Numbered from the stretch's first letter, positions 1 to 8,990 are shown. The stretch is 64,000 bases of DNA from CAKZQX01 sp034436755 (GCA_034436755.1 DAOTVB010000157.1:1-64000), one strand, 5' to 3'. The notes: generated by a model not told the origin, from the letters alone. Numbers and translations: made by a program.

Positions 1-456
1 TCGTATTCTCCTGTAGTACGATGATCGAGTGAACATGTAGTTGTGGGCATAACATCCCAGTATAGCGTACGTCAATTGGCTGAATGAACGATGAATTTGT
101 ATGCTGTCCCAACTGACAGGTATAACAGGTAAGCCGCATACCGACCATACCCCAAAGGTCCTGGTTGAGGTTAGCCTCCTGGTATGGGTCGTACTGGGAA
201 GTGTGCCGGGCATGTAATACCGATTTATTGTCATCGCCACAGAGCACGTGGTTGATCCTTTCCGCACCAGCGGTTCGTTCCGCTGAAATACCTGACTACT
301 CCAGGAGAGGAGCATGCAGTGCTGCGCGTAGGTTGCCCGCGTCTGCTGCCAGGGGTCCGATGGCGTGATCGGCATATCCGCCGAATTAGCGTCCAGATAC
401 CAGGCAACCGCTCCGATCAACCCCAACAGCCCCAGTAGAACCAGCCAGATAATCAT
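1..456 (-). CDS. Partial membrane-anchored small protein, possibly frameshifted
   Basis: An ATG at 454-456 starts a frame that stays open to the window edge. It begins with a clear hydrophobic anchor (MIIWLVLLGLLGLIGAVAWY). The gene lies 23 bp after the previous minus-strand gene and is probably the last of a four-gene group. Below about position 280 the protein-like sequence seems to move to another frame, with a CYTCQLGQHTN stretch carrying a CxxC motif that also runs off the edge. That suggests either a frameshift within about 255-300 or a second gene starting there. No family is recognised. I am fairly sure of the anchor and unsure of the rest. Confidence 0.45.
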   Translation of the reverse strand, partial: MIIWLVLLGLLGLIGAVAWYLDANSADMPITPSDPWQQTRATYAQHCMLLSWSSQVFQRNEPLVRKGSTTCSVAMTINRYYMPGTLPSTTHTRRLTSTRTFGVWSVCGLPVIPVSWDSIQIHRSFSQLTYAILGCYAHNYMFTRSSYYRRIR

Positions 457-479
457 CGTGCGACCTCCATTTCTCCATT

Positions 480-725
480 TCAGCGCGAGCCTTCCGGCGT
501 GCCGGCGCATCCTGATGATTCATAACCATAACGTGCCTGCAGTGCCTGACCCCAATGCACCAGCCAGCTTCCAAGTCGGGCCAGCAGACGGCCGTACCAC
601 GCGCGGCGGGGCTGCTGTTGACGTATCAGGCGAATCACGTTTTCCCGTTCGCACTCCGCAGCAATCTTGTGATACCGTTCCAGCGCGATTCTATGCTCAG
701 ACCAGATATCATGTTCGTTGTACAT
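480..725 (-). CDS. Small conserved-looking protein, unknown function
   Basis: This 81-residue protein starts MYNEHDIWSEHRIALERYH. Its first half is charged and helical, and an amphipathic stretch (LLARLGSWLVHWGQALQARY) near residues 48-67 could lie on a membrane. It sits 27 bp after the preceding minus-strand gene and 23 bp before the membrane-anchored partial gene, so the four are probably co-transcribed. I do not recognise the family. Coding potential rests on the operon-like spacing and a protein-like composition. The last ten residues are low in structure. Confidence 0.6.
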   Translation of the reverse strand: MYNEHDIWSEHRIALERYHKIAAECERENVIRLIRQQQPRRAWYGRLLARLGSWLVHWGQALQARYGYESSGCAGTPEGSR

Positions 726-752
726 TACCCTCCTCCAGCGCGTATATTCTGT

Positions 753-1163
753 TCAAGCCACCGGTTCAAACCGATTGGCAAACAGATCAAGCAACTCGTC
801 CGCCTGCGCAGTCGGCGGAATGACCGTCACCGCCGGCGACGGCAGGCCATCCCACGGTCCCGGCGTGGTTGCCTCGGTCAGCACCAGTAGTGCCGGGGCA
901 TCGACCGAACGCAGGTGAAAGAAGACCGCTGCGGCCAGGTCACGCTCCACCGTTGCATCGAGCACCACCAGATCGGGAAAGCAGAAGACATACAGCGCCA
1001 GGGCTTCTAACAACTCGGTGGGCCGCAGGACGTTCCATCCACGGCTGGTTGCACTTGTCTGCAACTGATCGCCCTGGTCGCTATCACCCACATACAGCAG
1101 CGTCACAAACCGATCGGACAACCCATCCGCCTGCCTGGTCAGCATTGATCTAGCCCTCCTCAC
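753..1163 (-). CDS. Receiver-domain-like protein, unknown function
   Basis: The 136-residue protein reads like a small alpha/beta receiver fold. It has a beta strand FVTLLYVGDSD near residue 20, a central LVVLDATVE where the phospho-acceptor strand of response regulators would be, and ALLVLTEATTP as the next strand. The acidic pocket is only partly conserved and no output domain follows. The gene overlaps the end of the upstream 82-residue gene by 14 bp, so the two are translationally coupled. It may be a pseudo-receiver that works by binding a partner (inference). The start could instead be the ATG of MLTRQADG, seven codons in. Confidence 0.65.
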   Translation of the reverse strand: MRRARSMLTRQADGLSDRFVTLLYVGDSDQGDQLQTSATSRGWNVLRPTELLEALALYVFCFPDLVVLDATVERDLAAAVFFHLRSVDAPALLVLTEATTPGPWDGLPSPAVTVIPPTAQADELLDLFANRFEPVA

Positions 1164-1398
1164 AGCGATATGAATGTATCGGATCGAGTGTCGGCAGCAT
1201 ATGCATCGTGGGTTGTTTCACGCTATCCGATGTTGCCCGGCGGACGGTTTCGCGTTGTTCCGACTGCGCCGCTGACAACCAGGCGCGGCGGCGTTCCCAC
1301 TCCGGACTATTGATCCCGTCACTGCTGTCAACCGCGCCAAACCAGGCCGCAATATTCAACAACACCAGCAAGCCGAGCAGAACAAGAATGGTGAGCAT
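1150..1398 (-). CDS. Small single-pass membrane protein
   Basis: This is an 82-residue protein with an N-terminal transmembrane segment (LTILVLLGLLVLLNIAAWF) followed by a hydrophilic tail rich in Arg, Ser and Gln. It is the first gene of the minus-strand group and overlaps the receiver-like gene by 14 bp. The N-terminal pattern resembles that of the partial gene at the window edge, so the group holds two similar membrane-anchored small proteins. No family or function is recognised. Confidence 0.6.
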   Translation of the reverse strand: MLTILVLLGLLVLLNIAAWFGAVDSSDGINSPEWERRRAWLSAAQSEQRETVRRATSDSVKQPTMHMLPTLDPIHSYRCEEG

Positions 1399-1611
1399 GA
1401 CTCCGTTCCTCCAATCCTGGGTATTTCATAACTCTGAGCTATCAACCGGCAACCGGACAGATATGAATGTATGGATTTAGTTTACGGGTCGTGCTGCCCG
1501 GTAGCTACGGACAATGCATGGATGCAGCAATGGGACATTCTCCCTCCAGGAGGATGAGTCCATCATAGGATATGCCGGCACCTGAAACTATCCGTTTCTT
1601 GGGTTTAATGT

Positions 1612-1743
1612 ACAGGACTTACACGGTGCGCTGCCAAACCAGACGCATGTTCCGCCCTGCCGGAGGCGACATCTCCTCTCGGCGGAGGGACCGCGTAACC
1701 TGTGTATTTTGAAAGGTACCGGGTCTACGGTGTAAATCCTGCA
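1612..1743. mobile_element. Family A palindromic element, short copy without hairpin
   Basis: The ends are inverted repeats (ACAGGACTTACACGGT on the left, ACGGTGTAAATCCTG on the right) like those of the other family A copies in this window. The inner TTCCGCCCTGCCGGAGGCGA arm is present, but the long central hairpin is missing. No target duplication is visible. It lies in the gap between the first minus-strand group and the LysR gene, where I see nothing else. Confidence 0.6.
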
Positions 1744-1848
1744 AGGAATGAAACCGATAACTACTTGCCATTATAGGGGCCAGGTGGTATCATTTCAAAC
1801 GAATGGTTTTGATAAGATGCATCGAAGGAATTGATAGGAGCGCGGGCT

Positions 1849-2766
1849 ATGGATATGCGCCAGCTCACCACCTTTCGCACACTTGCTACCACGCTGAGTT
1901 TTACCCAGACCGCCGCCACCCTGAATTATGTTCAGTCCACGGTGACTGCGCAGATCCAGGCGCTGGAGGCGGAACTGGGCGTGCAACTCTTTGACCGGCT
2001 CGGCAAGCGGGTCATCCTCACTGCGGCCGGGCAGCGGCTGTTGCAGTATGCGGAGAAGATCCTCTCGCTGGCGGAAGAAGCGCAGCATGCGGTTGCGGGC
2101 GAGGAGGAGCCCACCGGCACGCTGCGGTTAAGCGCCCCGGAGTCGGTCTGTATCTACCGGCTGCCGGGAATCTTGCGCGAGTATCATCTGCGCTGTCCGC
2201 GGGTGCGCCTGCTCTTTCAGCCGGTGGCCTGTATCGACGCTCCCCGCATGGTCAGCAGCGGTCAGGTAGACGTGGCCCTGATTCTCGACAAACCGCTCCG
2301 CGCGGTACACCTGTGGGTTGAGGCGCTGAGTGCGGAACCGATCCTGCTGGTTGCGCCGCCCGAGCATCCACTGACGGGTGTGCCCCGCGTTACCACCGCC
2401 GATATGGATGGCGAACCGGTCGTTCTGACCGAAACCAACTGCTCGTACCGGATCGCCTTCGAGCAAACCCTGACGCATGCCGGCATCCATCCGGCGACAA
2501 CGCTGGAGTTTAGCAATGTTGAGGCGATCAAGCAGTGTGTGATGGCCGGGATGGGGCTGGGGGTATTGCCGGCCTATGTGGTAGATCGGGAGCTGGAACA
2601 GAGGCGCATTGCCGCGTTGAACTGGGTCGAGGCGGATATGACGATGCAACTCCAGATGATCTGGCACAAGGACCGCTGGCTCTCCCCGGCGCTGCGGGCT
2701 TTCCTCGAGGTGGTGCGCGAGCAGTTGCCGGTGATGCCGGAGCCGACGGTAACTGCGTGGGAGTAG
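1849..2766 (+). CDS. LysR-family transcriptional regulator
   Basis: This 305-residue protein begins MDMRQLTTFRTLATTLSFTQTAATL, the standard LysR winged helix-turn-helix (residues about 3-60, with QSTVTAQIQALEAELG and LFDRLGKRVILTAAG). A periplasmic-binding-protein-like effector domain follows from about 90 to 290. ATG 1849 is chosen because AGGAG lies about 10 bp upstream; the longer TTG frame at 1831 has no such site. It is alone on the plus strand, and the following biotin/FabF operon is convergent to it. The effector and targets cannot be told from sequence. Confidence 0.9.
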   Translation: MDMRQLTTFRTLATTLSFTQTAATLNYVQSTVTAQIQALEAELGVQLFDRLGKRVILTAAGQRLLQYAEKILSLAEEAQHAVAGEEEPTGTLRLSAPESVCIYRLPGILREYHLRCPRVRLLFQPVACIDAPRMVSSGQVDVALILDKPLRAVHLWVEALSAEPILLVAPPEHPLTGVPRVTTADMDGEPVVLTETNCSYRIAFEQTLTHAGIHPATTLEFSNVEAIKQCVMAGMGLGVLPAYVVDRELEQRRIAALNWVEADMTMQLQMIWHKDRWLSPALRAFLEVVREQLPVMPEPTVTAWE

Positions 2767-2811
2767 GATATCAGAAGGAAGTGGTCGTCAGGTCAATGCG
2801 AGCAGCCGCGT

Positions 2812-2956
2812 ATAGCAATCCTTCAGTTGTGAACTGGTTCTGCGGAATTTGCTTCCAACCGCCTGATGAACGTTGCATTTTTAATCCGGATGGCAGATCC
2901 GGGTTATGTGCTCAACGTGCATAAGGCGGTACTATGACAGATTCAGGGTTGCTATA
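2812..2956. mobile_element. Family B small inverted-repeat element, copy 1
   Basis: The element runs from TATAGCAATCC to GGTTGCTATA, so its ends are inverted copies of each other. It contains an internal CGCCTGATGAACGTTGCATT and ATAAGGCGGTACTAT. A second copy with the same ends and order lies at 14190-14439. It fills the space between the LysR gene and the FabF-like gene and ends at the last bases before the FabF-like stop codon. Confidence 0.6.
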
Positions 2957-4213
2957 TCAGCCGGCCCGGCTGAAGATGAGGGCGACATTGTGACCACCGA
3001 AGCCAAACGAGTTCGAGAGAATGTGCGTTAATGGTGTTGGCTGCGCCGCGTTGACCACAAAGGTAAGCCGACATTCCGGGTCGGGCTGCTCCAGATTAAT
3101 AATCGGCGGCAGCATCTGCGTCTGGAGCGCCTGGATGACAGCCACGGCCTGGAGCGCCCCCGCCGCCGCCAGCGGATGGCCCATTGCTGCCTTGATTGCG
3201 GTGACTGGCACCTGGTGTGCGGTATCGCCGAGCGCCTGGAGCAATGCCTGCACTTCGGCGCGGTCGCCAACCCGGGTTGAGGTGGCATGCGCGAAGACCG
3301 CGTCGATATTCCGGGGGGCAAGATCCGCCTTGCCAAGCGCGCGCGTTATGGCCCGCGCCGCGTGGGTGCCGGTCGCGTCCGGGTGGGTCTCGTGCAGGGC
3401 ATCAGCGGTGGTGGCATACGCGCCAAGTTCGGCATAGATCGGCGCACCCCGCTGCCGCGCATGTGCATACGCCTCGAGCACCAGCACGCCTGCGCCTTCG
3501 CCCAGCACAAATCCGTCGCGGTCGGCATCAAATGGGCGGCTGGCCTGATCGGGGTTCGCGTTGTGGCACGAGAGCGCACCGGCGGCCTGATCACCTGCCA
3601 CCGTCAGCGGGGTAATACAGGCTTCTGCACCGCCACAGAGCATCAGCGTCGCATCCCCCCGGCGAATAATCTCCGCCGCCTCGCCGATGGAGTGCGCGCC
3701 GGTAGCGCAGGCTGACCCCAGCGTAAAGCTGGGACCGCGTAGCCCCAGGTGGATGCCTACCTGCACCGCCGCCATGTTGCTCAACAAACGCGGGATCAGG
3801 CGCGGGCTGACCCGCCGGAGATCGCCATGCATGATGGTGTCGATCTCAGCCATGAGCGCATGCTCACCACCGTGGCTCGATCCGATCAGCACCCCCACTT
3901 CGTAGGGATCAACCGTGATGGACGAGAGACCGGCATGCTGCCACGCCTCCAGCGCCGCCACCAGTGCAAACAGCGCAAAGCGATCCATTCGGCGCGCCTG
4001 TTTCGCGCTGATGTTCGGGGGTAGTTCCAGATCACGCACCTCGGCGGCGATCTGGGTACGGAAGGCCGCCGCATCGAACAGGCTGATGCGACCAACGCCG
4101 CTACGCCCGGCACACAGATTGGCCCAGAACGATGCGACGGTGTTGCCCAACGGTGTCACGGCCCCCAGGCCAGTGACTACTACGCGCCGGGTGGGATCAA
4201 CTCCGCCAGGCAT
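2957..4213 (-). CDS. Beta-ketoacyl-ACP synthase II-like enzyme
   Basis: This 418-residue thiolase-fold synthase condenses an acyl thioester with malonyl-ACP. The nucleophile is Cys169 in GSACATGAHS. The two catalytic histidines are His309 (HATSTRVGD, where most FabF proteins have HGT) and His346 (KAAMGHPLAAAGALQA, with Lys341). The glycine-rich NSFGFGGHN motif lies near the C-terminus. It starts 15 bp after bioD and ends the bioF-bioA-bioD operon, so it may supply the pimeloyl precursor or be a house FabF co-regulated with biotin, the cofactor of acetyl-CoA carboxylase (both inference). Its HAT for HGT change is worth noting. Confidence 0.88.
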   Translation of the reverse strand: MPGGVDPTRRVVVTGLGAVTPLGNTVASFWANLCAGRSGVGRISLFDAAAFRTQIAAEVRDLELPPNISAKQARRMDRFALFALVAALEAWQHAGLSSITVDPYEVGVLIGSSHGGEHALMAEIDTIMHGDLRRVSPRLIPRLLSNMAAVQVGIHLGLRGPSFTLGSACATGAHSIGEAAEIIRRGDATLMLCGGAEACITPLTVAGDQAAGALSCHNANPDQASRPFDADRDGFVLGEGAGVLVLEAYAHARQRGAPIYAELGAYATTADALHETHPDATGTHAARAITRALGKADLAPRNIDAVFAHATSTRVGDRAEVQALLQALGDTAHQVPVTAIKAAMGHPLAAAGALQAVAVIQALQTQMLPPIINLEQPDPECRLTFVVNAAQPTPLTHILSNSFGFGGHNVALIFSRAG

Positions 4214-4228
4214 GCTTGCTCCTCAACT

Positions 4229-4945
4229 TCAGCTACGCGGCGCTCCCAGGGCGTGCAGGAGTGCGTCGATGTCCAGATTATTCCCCAGCGATTGGAGCGC
4301 GTTCCGTTCCAGGGTGGGCGTGTAGGGAAACCGGCCCAGCAGTGGCGCGCGACCCCAGCGCCGCAGGGAGTCGGCATTGCTCTGCTCTGCCGGATGCACA
4401 TTCGGGCTCTGGTCGTTCAGGATGATCCCGATGACCGTTACCGTCTGGCGCGCAACGGTAACGGTGAGCGCGGTATGGTTAATCACGCCCAGGATATTGC
4501 GGGCCACGATCAGGATGGGAAGCTGGAGCGCCGTTGCCAGATCGTGCATACTCCACTCCGCCGTCAACGGTGCCAGCAGGCCGCCGGCCCCCTCAACCAG
4601 CACGATGTCATGGGTGGCGGCCAGTTGCGCGTAGCAGGCCCGAATATGCTCGATGTCGATGGCAACGCCGGCAAGCTCTGCGGCCAGCGCGGGTGTCACG
4701 GGTGGGGCGAAGCGATACGGGTTCACCAGTTCCAGCGGCGCAGTGCAGGCGGCCGCTTCCCGCAGAAACATGGCATCCTGCGGCGCTAACTGGCCGTCCT
4801 GGACCGGGCAGCCACTCTCCGCCGGCTTCATCACGCCGACCCGCAACCCCCGCCCGGCCAGCACTGCGGCCAGAGCGGCGGTGACAACCGTCTTGCCAAC
4901 CTCGGTATCTGTGCCGGTAATAAAGAGTCCCTGGCTCATTGGCAC
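4229..4945 (-). CDS. bioD: Dethiobiotin synthetase
   Basis: BioD closes the ureido ring of dethiobiotin using ATP, CO2 and 7,8-diaminopelargonic acid. The 238-residue protein carries the P-loop GTDTEVGKT (residues about 10-18), the KPAESG substrate loop, and the EGAGGLL motif near residue 120. Length matches the family. It lies between bioA and the FabF-like gene on the minus strand. A 140-bp repeat (family D) occupies the bioA-bioD gap, which is unusual inside an operon and may carry a promoter or a processing site. Confidence 0.93.
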   Translation of the reverse strand: MPMSQGLFITGTDTEVGKTVVTAALAAVLAGRGLRVGVMKPAESGCPVQDGQLAPQDAMFLREAAACTAPLELVNPYRFAPPVTPALAAELAGVAIDIEHIRACYAQLAATHDIVLVEGAGGLLAPLTAEWSMHDLATALQLPILIVARNILGVINHTALTVTVARQTVTVIGIILNDQSPNVHPAEQSNADSLRRWGRAPLLGRFPYTPTLERNALQSLGNNLDIDALLHALGAPRS

Positions 4946-4955
4946 TCCTGGTGTT

Positions 4956-5100
4956 CCTACTACTACAACGACATTTCTTTCTCAACGCAGAGACGCAGAG
5001 ACGCAGCGGGCGCAGAGATAACCACTATCGGATAGACGGATTAGCGTCCTCTGTGGCTTCAGCATGCATGGTTTGAGTACATCCTCGTTGTCGTACTACT
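4956..5100. mobile_element. Family D inverted-repeat element, copy 1
   Basis: The ends read CTACTACTACAACGACATTTC on the left, of which about fifteen bases are repeated in inverted form on the right (CGTTGTCGTACTACT). Inside are AACGCAGAGACGCAGAGACG and CAGCATGCATGGTTT. A second copy lies at 49953-50086. The right end overlaps the stop codon of bioA (TAG at 5096-5098), so the element supplies the gene's last codon. Confidence 0.65.
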
Positions 5101-6439
5101 CACCTGACAACAACTCTTGTCCAACCGTATCAATTGCATCGTACACAACATCAAGCAGAAATGTCAGCTCGTCGGCAGTAATCGACAGTGGCGGCATCAG
5201 GATCACCACATCCGACAGCGGGCGGACAATCACGCCCCGCCGCCGCGCCTCCTTGATCACCCGCCCGGCTGCCTTCGTGGTAATCGGGAAGGGCGTTCCG
5301 GCTTCACGGTCCTGTGTCAACTCGATCCCAACCATAAAACCACATCGCCGCACATCCCCGACAATCGGCAACTGCCGGAAGCGCTCCAAACCCTGTGCCA
5401 ACTGGTCAATTTTGGACTGGAGCCGCGCAAGCGTCTGTTCCTGCGCGAACAGGTCCAGACTGGCGAGTGCCGCCGCGCACACCACCGGGTTGCCGGTGTA
5501 GGTATGCCCATGGTAAAAGGTGCGGAACTGATCGACGGTCCCCAGGAAGGCCCGATAGATCTCCTCGGTTGCCAGCGTCGCCGCCAGCGGCAGATAGCCC
5601 CCGCTGATGCCTTTGCCCAACGCCATCAGGTCGGGCGCGATATCCTCATGCTCACAGGCGAACATCTTGCCCGTCCGGCCAAAGCCGGTGGCGACCTCGT
5701 CCACAATAAACAGCACATTATGCCGCCGCGCAATCTCCCAGACGGCGCGGGTGAAGCCGGGTGGATAGACGACCATGCCCGCCGCCCCCTGAACCAGCGG
5801 CTCCATCACCACAGCCACCAGTTCGTCGGCGTGAGTGGCAATGACCTGTTCAACTTCGGTCAGATCGTGGATGGCTTTGTAGGTTGGAAAAAAGAGCGGA
5901 TGATAGACCTGGAAGAAGAGATCGATGCCGCCCACACTCATTGCGCCCACGGTGTCGCCGTGATAATCATTGCGCAAGGAGAAAAATCGGGTCTTCTTCG
6001 GCTGGGGCGGATCGCACTGCTGCCAGTACTGATAGGCCATCTTCAGGGCAATCTCCACTGCTGCCGCGCCCGTGTCCGAGTAGAAGACCCGGCTGAGTTG
6101 CCCGGGTGCAATCTCCACCAGCCGCCGCGCCAGGGTAATCCCCGGTGGGTGCGTCAATCCGAGAAAGGTGGAGTGGGCAACTTGCTGAAGCTGATCAATG
6201 ATTGCCTGATTGATCTCCGGGCGGGTATGCCCATGCACATTCACCCATAGCGACGAAACGCCATCCAGGTAGCGCTTACCCTCGACATCTATCAGGTAAT
6301 TCCCTTCCGCCCGCTCGATGATAACCTGCGGTTCAGCCTGCCAGTCTTGCTGCTGGGTGAAGGGATGCCAGAGGTAGCGTTTATCGTCCTGTTCCAGCTT
6401 ATCTTTGAACATGGCAGTATCAGGTCGCGTCTGGCTCAT
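5096..6439 (-). CDS. bioA: Adenosylmethionine-8-amino-7-oxononanoate transaminase
   Basis: BioA makes 7,8-diaminopelargonic acid by transferring an amino group from S-adenosylmethionine. It is a 447-residue class III PLP aminotransferase. HPFTQQQDW near residue 25 is typical of BioA. FIVDEVATGFGRTGKM holds the PLP-binding aspartate, and GKGISGGYLPLAAT the Schiff-base lysine. AGGAGC lies just before ATG 6439. The gene is 45 bp downstream of bioF. Its stop codon lies inside the right end of a family D repeat. Confidence 0.94.
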   Translation of the reverse strand: MSQTRPDTAMFKDKLEQDDKRYLWHPFTQQQDWQAEPQVIIERAEGNYLIDVEGKRYLDGVSSLWVNVHGHTRPEINQAIIDQLQQVAHSTFLGLTHPPGITLARRLVEIAPGQLSRVFYSDTGAAAVEIALKMAYQYWQQCDPPQPKKTRFFSLRNDYHGDTVGAMSVGGIDLFFQVYHPLFFPTYKAIHDLTEVEQVIATHADELVAVVMEPLVQGAAGMVVYPPGFTRAVWEIARRHNVLFIVDEVATGFGRTGKMFACEHEDIAPDLMALGKGISGGYLPLAATLATEEIYRAFLGTVDQFRTFYHGHTYTGNPVVCAAALASLDLFAQEQTLARLQSKIDQLAQGLERFRQLPIVGDVRRCGFMVGIELTQDREAGTPFPITTKAAGRVIKEARRRGVIVRPLSDVVILMPPLSITADELTFLLDVVYDAIDTVGQELLSGE

Positions 6440-6484
6440 GCTGCTCCTTTCATAACCACGGCTTCCATTAATTGAAGCGTCATG

Positions 6485-7681
6485 CTACGCCACCAGCCCG
6501 AGCCGCCGCCCAACCCGGCCAAACGCCTCCAGCGCATACGCCAGATCGTCCTGCGTGTGGGAGGCCATCACACTGGTGCGCACCCGCGCTGCCCCCAACG
6601 GCACGGTCGGCGGGCGGATCGCCACCGCGAAGACGCCTTCCGCCCGCAGTGCTGCCGCCATCTCCAGCGCCTTCGCCGAGTCACGCACCAGCACCGGCAC
6701 AATGTGGGTTTGTGAGGCGAGGGTAGCGAAGCCCAGCGCTTGCAGGCCACGGCGGAAGAAGTCACCCAATTCCTGCAAATGTGCGACCCGTTGCGGCTCA
6801 CGCTCCAGCACATCCAGCGCGGCGAGCGAAGCGGCCACAACGGCCGGTGGCAGCGCGGTGGTGAAGATAAAGCTGCGCGCGACATTCACAAGATATTCGA
6901 TCACCAGGTTGTCGGCCGTCACAAACGCGCCAAAGCTGCCCAGCGCCTTGCTGCATGTGCTGACCGTGACGGTTGCGGCCTCCTTGAGCCCCAGGTGGGC
7001 CATCAATCCCCGGCCACCCGGTCCCAGGCAACCGGTGTCGTGCGCTTCATCGACAAACAACATCGCGTCGTACCGCCGGCAGAGATCGGCAATCTCCGTC
7101 AGTGGCGCGACATCACCATCCATACTAAACACAGTATCGGTGACCACCAGCCGCTGCCCCCGTTGACCGGCCTGCGCTGCGCGTGTAAGCTGGGCTTCCA
7201 GGGCAGCAACATCACAATGGGCATAGATCTGAAATTCGGCGCGGCTCAGGCGGCAGCCATCGATCAGGCTGGCGTGGTTCAACTCATCACCCAGCACCAG
7301 ATCCCCCGGCCCGACCAGTGCCGCGATTGCACCGATATTGGCCGTATAGCCGCTGGTAAAGAGCAGCGCACCGTCGGTCCCCTTGAAGCGGGCCAGACGG
7401 GCCTCCAATGTCTGGTGCAGGTCGAACGTACCGGCAATCAGGCGCGAGGCCCCGGCGCCGCCACCGTGCGTGGCCGCGGCCGCCGCCGCTGCCGTCACTT
7501 CGGGGTGGGTTGCCAGTCCCAGGTAGTTATTGGAACTCAGGTTGAGCATCCGCTGGCCGTCGGACTCCAGCCAGGGCTCGGTGCCACCCGCGACGGGGCT
7601 GATCCGGCGATAGAGATGTCGCTTCTGCAGGGCATTGAGGCGACGCTGCATCCATTGCAATGACGGGGGGATACTGCTCAT
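6485..7681 (-). CDS. bioF: 8-amino-7-oxononanoate synthase
   Basis: BioF joins pimeloyl thioester and alanine, releasing CO2. The 398-residue alpha-oxoamine synthase shows LSSNNYLGLATHPEV, FTSGYTANIGAI, FVDEAHDTGCLG and the PLP-lysine segment TCSKALGSFGAF. The length matches the family. It is the first gene of the bioF-bioA-bioD-FabF-like operon. I see no clear BirA operator in the 145 bp upstream. The related KBL (glycine C-acetyltransferase) is excluded mainly by context. Confidence 0.92.
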   Translation of the reverse strand: MSSIPPSLQWMQRRLNALQKRHLYRRISPVAGGTEPWLESDGQRMLNLSSNNYLGLATHPEVTAAAAAAATHGGGAGASRLIAGTFDLHQTLEARLARFKGTDGALLFTSGYTANIGAIAALVGPGDLVLGDELNHASLIDGCRLSRAEFQIYAHCDVAALEAQLTRAAQAGQRGQRLVVTDTVFSMDGDVAPLTEIADLCRRYDAMLFVDEAHDTGCLGPGGRGLMAHLGLKEAATVTVSTCSKALGSFGAFVTADNLVIEYLVNVARSFIFTTALPPAVVAASLAALDVLEREPQRVAHLQELGDFFRRGLQALGFATLASQTHIVPVLVRDSAKALEMAAALRAEGVFAVAIRPPTVPLGAARVRTSVMASHTQDDLAYALEAFGRVGRRLGLVA

Positions 7682-7826
7682 ACAGATATACTACGACACA
7701 AACTGGAAGGACAAACGGGCGTACCACGGCCGGCAAGCGCGGCCACCTGGTGGCGCTTATGGGATCAAAGGTGTTATGTTAGCAGTGACGGTATCCGGGA
7801 ATTGCGCTATTACACCATACATTGCT

Positions 7827-8513
7827 TTAAATGTCAACACAACAGACTGATTCTACGAACAGGGCATCGACGAGGGGTATCCAATCAAAAGTGCCATCAC
7901 GCGTAGTGATCAATTGCCATGATCCAGCGGCAATTACTGCTTCTGCTTTTCCGCCGACACCGAGTATTCCATATAGGTCATGCAACCGTCGTTCTAATGT
8001 ACGGCGTGACCAGCCAGACATTTCTGACAAATCCTCGTTGCTTTTGTTTTGCACTAACTCCAACCACAAGTGCCACATATCTGGGGTAAGTTCGCGCAAC
8101 CGTACCGCAACCCCTTGCTCCCACATACGTGCTGTTTGCAGCAGATCTTTCGGCCAGGCAGTACCAGTGTTCTGAGCATAGGCCAGCCACTGGAAACAAC
8201 ATGTCGTTGTCATTCTTTTATCGAGGAAGCCCGGCAAGCGGTATGTGCTTGCAGCCCAAAGGTAAATTGGTGTAGGTCGAGTTGTCCACAAGAGAGAAGT
8301 GAGATCAGGACGCCCATTCTGGAGAGAATGGGCATGTAAGAGACCACAGTGATGAGATGCAAGGAAGACTTCGATCAATATAAAAGCATTGCGAGGCGCA
8401 TGATAGAGATCGCTTGCCTCAGCGATGGTTATCTCAGCAGTGGTATGCTGATGTAGTAACAGCGCCAGGGCATCAGCAACCATTGGTTGATCCACGATGA
8501 GAATATGGTTCAT
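7827..8513 (-). CDS. Degenerate NarL-like response regulator
   Basis: The 228-residue protein begins MNHILIVDQPMVADALALLL, the first strand and helix of a receiver, but the phospho-acceptor region is poorly conserved (FILIEVFLASHH). The C-terminal half (about 140-205) resembles a LuxR-type helix-turn-helix: LRELTPDMWHLWLELVQNKS then WSRRTLERRLHDLYGILGV. It probably binds DNA without being phosphorylated (inference). It lies upstream of bioF in the same direction with a 145-bp gap. Its codon use is less GC-rich than that of its neighbours, which hints at transfer. Confidence 0.65.
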   Translation of the reverse strand: MNHILIVDQPMVADALALLLHQHTTAEITIAEASDLYHAPRNAFILIEVFLASHHCGLLHAHSLQNGRPDLTSLLWTTRPTPIYLWAASTYRLPGFLDKRMTTTCCFQWLAYAQNTGTAWPKDLLQTARMWEQGVAVRLRELTPDMWHLWLELVQNKSNEDLSEMSGWSRRTLERRLHDLYGILGVGGKAEAVIAAGSWQLITTRDGTFDWIPLVDALFVESVCCVDI

Positions 8514-8541
8514 TGGTTTTTCTCTTCTTACACACGGAAAC

Positions 8542-8750
8542 TAACATAACAGGACTTACGCGGTCTCTCCCCGGGAAAGGAACTTCGCCTCCGGTAGGAT
8601 AGTATGGGACATTCTTTTTCACAAAACTTTGCACGAAGTGCAAAGTTTTGTGAAAAAATCAGAGAAGTGCCATGCTGCCGCAAGCGAAGCTGACATTCAG
8701 GTTTGTCGTCAGACCGAAATAGACTGCACCACGTAACGCCGGTAACATAA
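8542..8750. mobile_element. Family A palindromic element with 8-bp target duplication
   Basis: The element itself is 8550-8742 and starts CAGGACTTACGCGGT. It is flanked on both sides by the direct repeat TAACATAA (8542-8549 and 8743-8750). The centre (8615-8657) is a perfect 20-bp stem closed by the triloop GAA. The arms on either side are GCCTCCGGTAGG and CATGCTGCCGCAAGCGAA, as in the other copies. There is no coding capacity, so it is a non-autonomous element of the MITE kind. Confidence 0.85.
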
Positions 8751-8764
8751 TAGGCTAACGCATC

Positions 8765-8990
8765 TCATGTTCTTTGCTGAAGAAGAGGATACGATGGCGA
8801 ATACAGCATACTATCAAAGGAACAGTCTCGTCAAGGTTAATTCGAGAAGCATTACGCTGGCGGGTACTTACCACCAATCATGTTCTTTGCTGAAGAAGAG
8901 GATACGATGGCGAATACAGCATACCATCAAAGGAACAGTCTCGTCAAGGTTAATTCGAGAAGCATTACGCTGGCGGGTACTCGCCACCAA
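8765..8990. repeat. 113-bp direct tandem duplication
   Basis: Positions 8765-8877 and 8878-8990 are nearly identical, differing at a few bases, and follow each other without spacer. The unit holds AAGAAGAGGAT in front of an ATG (8794 and 8907), so each copy could start a short peptide. The copy at 8907 encodes a 35-residue frame beginning MANTAYHQRNSLVKVNS. The period is not a multiple of three, so a single frame through both copies changes sequence at the junction. Confidence 0.9.
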
